Below, piece by piece: positions 60,995-64,000 of a DNA stretch of 64,000 nucleotides. The notes below the pieces were generated by a model. The model had not been told where the DNA came from. It searched no databases and saw nothing but the letters and a program-made list of their open reading frames with translations. The DNA is from Solenopsis invicta (taxonomy: Eukaryota; Arthropoda; Insecta; Hymenoptera; Formicidae). The position numbers and the translations under genes are program-made. The stretch is from contig NC_052679.1 of NCBI RefSeq assembly GCF_016802725.1, positions 6,572,001-6,636,000 on the forward strand, written 5' to 3'. Every line of letters starts with the position of its first letter. Within the stretch, counting starts at the first letter, position 1.

Positions 60995-62670
60995 CTATTT
61001 TGTTTTTTTTTTCCGTGTACGATAAAGTTACATCGCGCGCTCCTTATTATCGCACGAAGACGTCGAAGGTACGGGTGTGTCTTGTAAATATATATAGTTT
61101 ATTCTCTGAAGGCGTAAACGGACGGTGATTTACAGTGTCCGATAGTGCAAGTCTTATGTACTCTAATTTACGACCTACGACGGTTTCGTGTATAAGAACA
61201 CATAGTACGCATAACATTTGGGAACTCATTAATTTAAACGCAATAGAAATAATCATCATATAATTAATAATGTTGCTCATAACGTTAACCAAATGGTTGT
61301 AGATTGTAAGGTACGGAAGATTTAATCGCAAAATATTAATTGCAACTACGCGTACTCGCAAATGCAAATAGGATGGGAATAGTGATAACGAATATGACGC
61401 GTAATTTGTAAATATCTCGCCATATTATCATATATATGTGTTAAACGATTAATCGTTAAATTGCTTTCAAGGACCAAATTATGAAATTAAGATTTTTATG
61501 TCGATACGAATGTAGCGATAAATAATAACAATAATAGTAATATAATTATTATTTACAGATTAGTGCGTCGATTAATTTTATTCAAGATTATCCAAATTCA
61601 ATAATAACTTAAGACTTCCACCATGCTCAATTTTACAAAATTTTGATATTAACGAAAATAAAAATGCATTTTGAACATGTATTGTGGTTTAAGGCTTTTA
61701 TCTCTTTAACGTAACGATGGAATTACGTTGTCAAAAATGAGAAATCGTCTGATTTCTTTATTTCTTTACATGTGTCATCACTTTTGACATCATAATTCCA
61801 TTTGATAATTGAAATAAGAAATTGTAATAAAACAATGAAAGCTTTAAGCACAGTTTGTGTAAACTACAGTTTCTTAAGGCAATAATATATTACAATAAGT
61901 TATACTTAATAACTAATGTATTTTTTACTTATTTGTAATATTCTGGAACACAATAAAATCTCTGTACATTTTGCTAAAACTGACCTTTGATAAACGAAAT
62001 CTTAAAAAGGGACGCAAATATAAAACAAAGAAAAAAAGATTTTAAATTTAAGATTATAATGAACAGAATATTTAAATTGCTTAAGGAGCTTTGATTATAA
62101 AATCAAATTAAGCCGCTTGTATTACAATGTAATAATTACATAGTAACGGATTTACTTTTCACGAATAAACGCACGATTCTATTAGAGTGGGAATATAAAG
62201 AAGCCCATTTACTTTATATTTTCAAAGTTACATCATTCGTGCAATATTTAAAATTTTACAGATTCTCAGGAAATCCCTTTTTATTTCAAAACGTACAGAT
62301 TTGAAAAATGTTATCGAACGCTTTTCAAAATTCTTTTTTTCAATTTTTTCTAAAGTGCCAAAATATTAAATCTTAAAATACATTCAGGAATCACATAAAC
62401 GTCGAGACCCGGTATCGCATCGCTACAAAATAAAATTCAATCAATCATTGTGTATTCCATACACAGCCAAGTTTCACTCGAAGTAACGACAAATGTGGAA
62501 GGAAAATGGAAACTTAGCCATACAGAAAAGGCATAAAGAATATTTCTTTCCCAAATATCCCTTAAACCGCTACAACAGCGCTTTAGACCGTCAAAAGCTT
62601 CGCCATTCGAAACTCATATGGAAAATGAGACAAACTTTTTTTATCTACCAAGCAATTTCCTTGATGTCAT
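60995..62670. other. Shared 3' intergenic region of Rab23 and BAG2
   Basis: About 1.7 kb of AT-rich DNA between two stop codons facing each other. It contains candidate AATAAA signals on the plus strand (61,657 and 61,952) and a TTTATT at about 62,279, which reads AATAAA on the minus strand. No coding sequence is recognisable. The 3' UTRs may come close or overlap. Confidence 0.55.
61657..61662 (+). terminator. Candidate Rab23 poly(A) signal
   Basis: AATAAA about 660 nt after the Rab23 stop codon; a second AATAAA lies at 61,952-61,957. Either could be used; RNA data would decide. Both precede the BAG2 3' end, consistent with two convergent transcripts. Confidence 0.3.
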
Positions 62671-63675
62671 TTACTGAGTCATTTCCAAGATGTGCATCTT
62701 ATCGATATAATCGAGTAATCCCTGTAGCCTTTTTTTAACTCGCTTTTGGTCATCCAATGTGCAGCCAAGAATAGCAGTTTCGAAGATTTTGTCGGAATGT
62801 CCCATGCTATGGGAGGAGCACGCATTCATGAATTCGGCGCAACGTTGTCGAGTGCTGTTCGGGTCCTGTCGCAGGCCTACGACCAAGCTGTCGATCAAGC
62901 CGTTAACCTAGATTAAATAAAATATTTCGTTATTGGATTATAAAACTAAATTTTTTATAGGAGATATATTGGAATCAAGCCTCTTAAAATACCTGATGTA
63001 ACGCTTCCTGCTGAACGTGATCTCGTTGGACAGTGACCAATACATCTACAGTGGAACAGCGCATGGACAGTCTATCAGCATACCTCAAGATATCATCTCT
63101 ATCAGCTGAATATCAAAAAGATAAGCGTTTTAATGTTATTTCGCGGAAAAAAATTAAACAGAATATAAGTTGGGACGCATATGGTAAAATCAGCCAAAGA
63201 ATCTTATTAATGGATAACCTATCTAATTCGTCCCATTATTTTAATACATTAAATGTTCCTCCCAAGATCAAAGAAGCAGTAATCTTGCAAGTACAATAAT
63301 TAGTAAATACACGCGCAACATGAATACTAATCACAGAATAATCATTCTGATATAAGTGAGATATCTTTCCCCCTGTCCCACTTCCTCCGCCACTGATATT
63401 CTAACCAATTCTAACCACGGTTAGACAGAGATAGCTCGCGGTCTCCCGGTTAATTGCGGTAACGCAAATCAAATTGTCCACTCACGCTCCTCGAGAGTGT
63501 ACAGCATGTCGTTGTTCCTCAGAGTGTCCAAGGTCGTCAGCAGACCATCCTTCTCCTCCATGAGTCTGGCAGCATCCTTCCGCAGTTGCTCTACGTGAGC
63601 CTCGATATGATCCAGCAGGCCGACTATCCTGTCTTTCGGCTTTTGCTCGTTACTCGGTTGCTCCGGGCTCTCCAT
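62671..63675 (-). CDS. BAG2: BAG family molecular chaperone regulator 2
   Basis: Minus-strand exons: 63675-63486, 63105-62993, 62907-62671 (stop TAA). GT/AG junctions and phases agree; 540 nt give 179 aa (human BAG2 has 211). The N-terminal part is a coiled coil (IVGLLDHIEAHVEQLRKDAA). The middle exon includes RYADRLSMRC and STVDVLVTVQRDHVQQEALH. The C-terminal BAG2-type domain carries NACSSHSMGHSDKIFETAI and LGCTLDDQKRVKKRLQGLL, which align with human YSACSSE and IGCALEDQKKIKRRLETLL as I remember them. BAG2 is a nucleotide exchange factor for Hsp70/Hsc70 and inhibits the ubiquitin ligase CHIP, acting in the cytosol. The first ATG in the open frame is 63,675; 29 further upstream codons are open but contain no ATG, so the human N-terminal extension appears absent. 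It converges on Rab23. Confidence 0.92.
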
Positions 63676-64000
63676 GCTGCGTCTCTTTAGCTTAGCATTA
63701 GCTTTCCCGGCGATCTGATCCCGGCGAAATCCTTGACGATTGCGACGCAAGCACGATCTCACACGCGCGCGCGCGCGCGCGTCCGTCCGAATCCTGTCAA
63801 CTCACGCGGCTGCGTCGAAAACTGCTAGGAAGTACGAGATTGTTCGAGATCCGTTACGTTTAATACCACAAGGATCGTTCCTCTTCCACTTTACATCGAG
63901 ACCAAACCTCTCGCGCACGGTTCATCCCGATTCACCTTTCCTCCTTTTTTTTCTCACATTGGAGGGAAAAAGAGAAACAATGAATCGCGCGCGAGCCCAG
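63676..64000 (-). promoter_or_regulatory. BAG2 5' UTR and promoter region
   Basis: GC-rich sequence upstream of the BAG2 ATG with a pure GC-alternating run at 63,762-63,782. The remainder to the window edge has no coding sequence. A promoter is inferred from position only. Confidence 0.4.

Noticed and set aside
63676..63762. Extension of BAG2 upstream to 63,762
   Set aside because: The frame is open for 29 more codons but has no ATG; the only start-like codon is a GTG. ATG at 63,675 is preferred.
1..64000. CRISPR arrays, bacterial operons, viral genes
   Set aside because: No regularly spaced repeats with unique spacers, no compact operon-like coding, and no viral protein motifs were seen; the window is insect-type nuclear DNA.

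Overview
The window looks like nuclear DNA from an insect, most probably a hymenopteran and perhaps an ant. Genes are split by introns with GT/AG junctions. AT-rich introns and intergenic DNA alternate with short, very GC- and CpG-rich blocks at gene starts. Microsatellites and small inverted-repeat transposons (MITEs) are scattered throughout. Nothing bacterial or viral is visible. The species call is inference from sequence style and protein similarity remembered without a search.

Six coding loci can be supported. (1) Positions 1-408, minus: the 5' end of an unidentified proline/serine-rich protein that runs off the left edge. (2) 10,865-13,408, minus: a six-exon C2H2 zinc-finger gene with six fingers. 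(3) 31,046-37,646, plus: atos (protein atossa, the FAM214/ATOS family), eight coding exons, 1,358 aa as modelled. (4) 43,900-49,586, plus: a Src-family tyrosine kinase of the Src64B type, six coding exons, 505 aa with SH3, SH2 and kinase domains. (5) 53,729-60,994, plus: Rab23, six coding exons, 241 aa, with a 33-nt first coding exon followed by a 5.4-kb intron. (6) 62,671-63,675, minus: BAG2, three coding exons, 179 aa. For loci 2-6 I joined the exons by hand, checked that splice phases agree across every junction, and checked that total coding length is a multiple of three.

Layout. 0.4-10.5 kb is AT-rich with no recognisable gene. 10.5-13.4 kb is the zinc-finger gene. 13.4-31 kb is a long stretch with GC-rich promoter-like blocks (15.3-18.2, 19.4-20.6 and 26.9-27.3 kb), several MITEs and a few weak exon candidates. 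31-37.6 kb is atos. 37.6-42.3 kb is AT-rich repeats. 42.3-49.6 kb is the Src kinase with its GC-rich leader. 49.6-53 kb is intergenic and holds a tRNA-derived SINE candidate. 53-61 kb is Rab23. 61-64 kb holds the shared Rab23/BAG2 3' intergenic stretch, BAG2 and its promoter.

The genes do not form one pathway. The most interesting context is the Rab23/BAG2 tail-to-tail pair. From memory, human RAB23 and BAG2 are also convergent neighbours on chromosome 6p, so this may be an ancient linkage. I found no clear new biological system. The other noteworthy signals are families of foldback transposons, including a compound pair inside Rab23 intron 1, a nested one at 41.6-42.1 kb and one lying 29 nt inside a zinc-finger intron. 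There is also a 298-bp tandem duplication and an orphan TATA-box promoter candidate.
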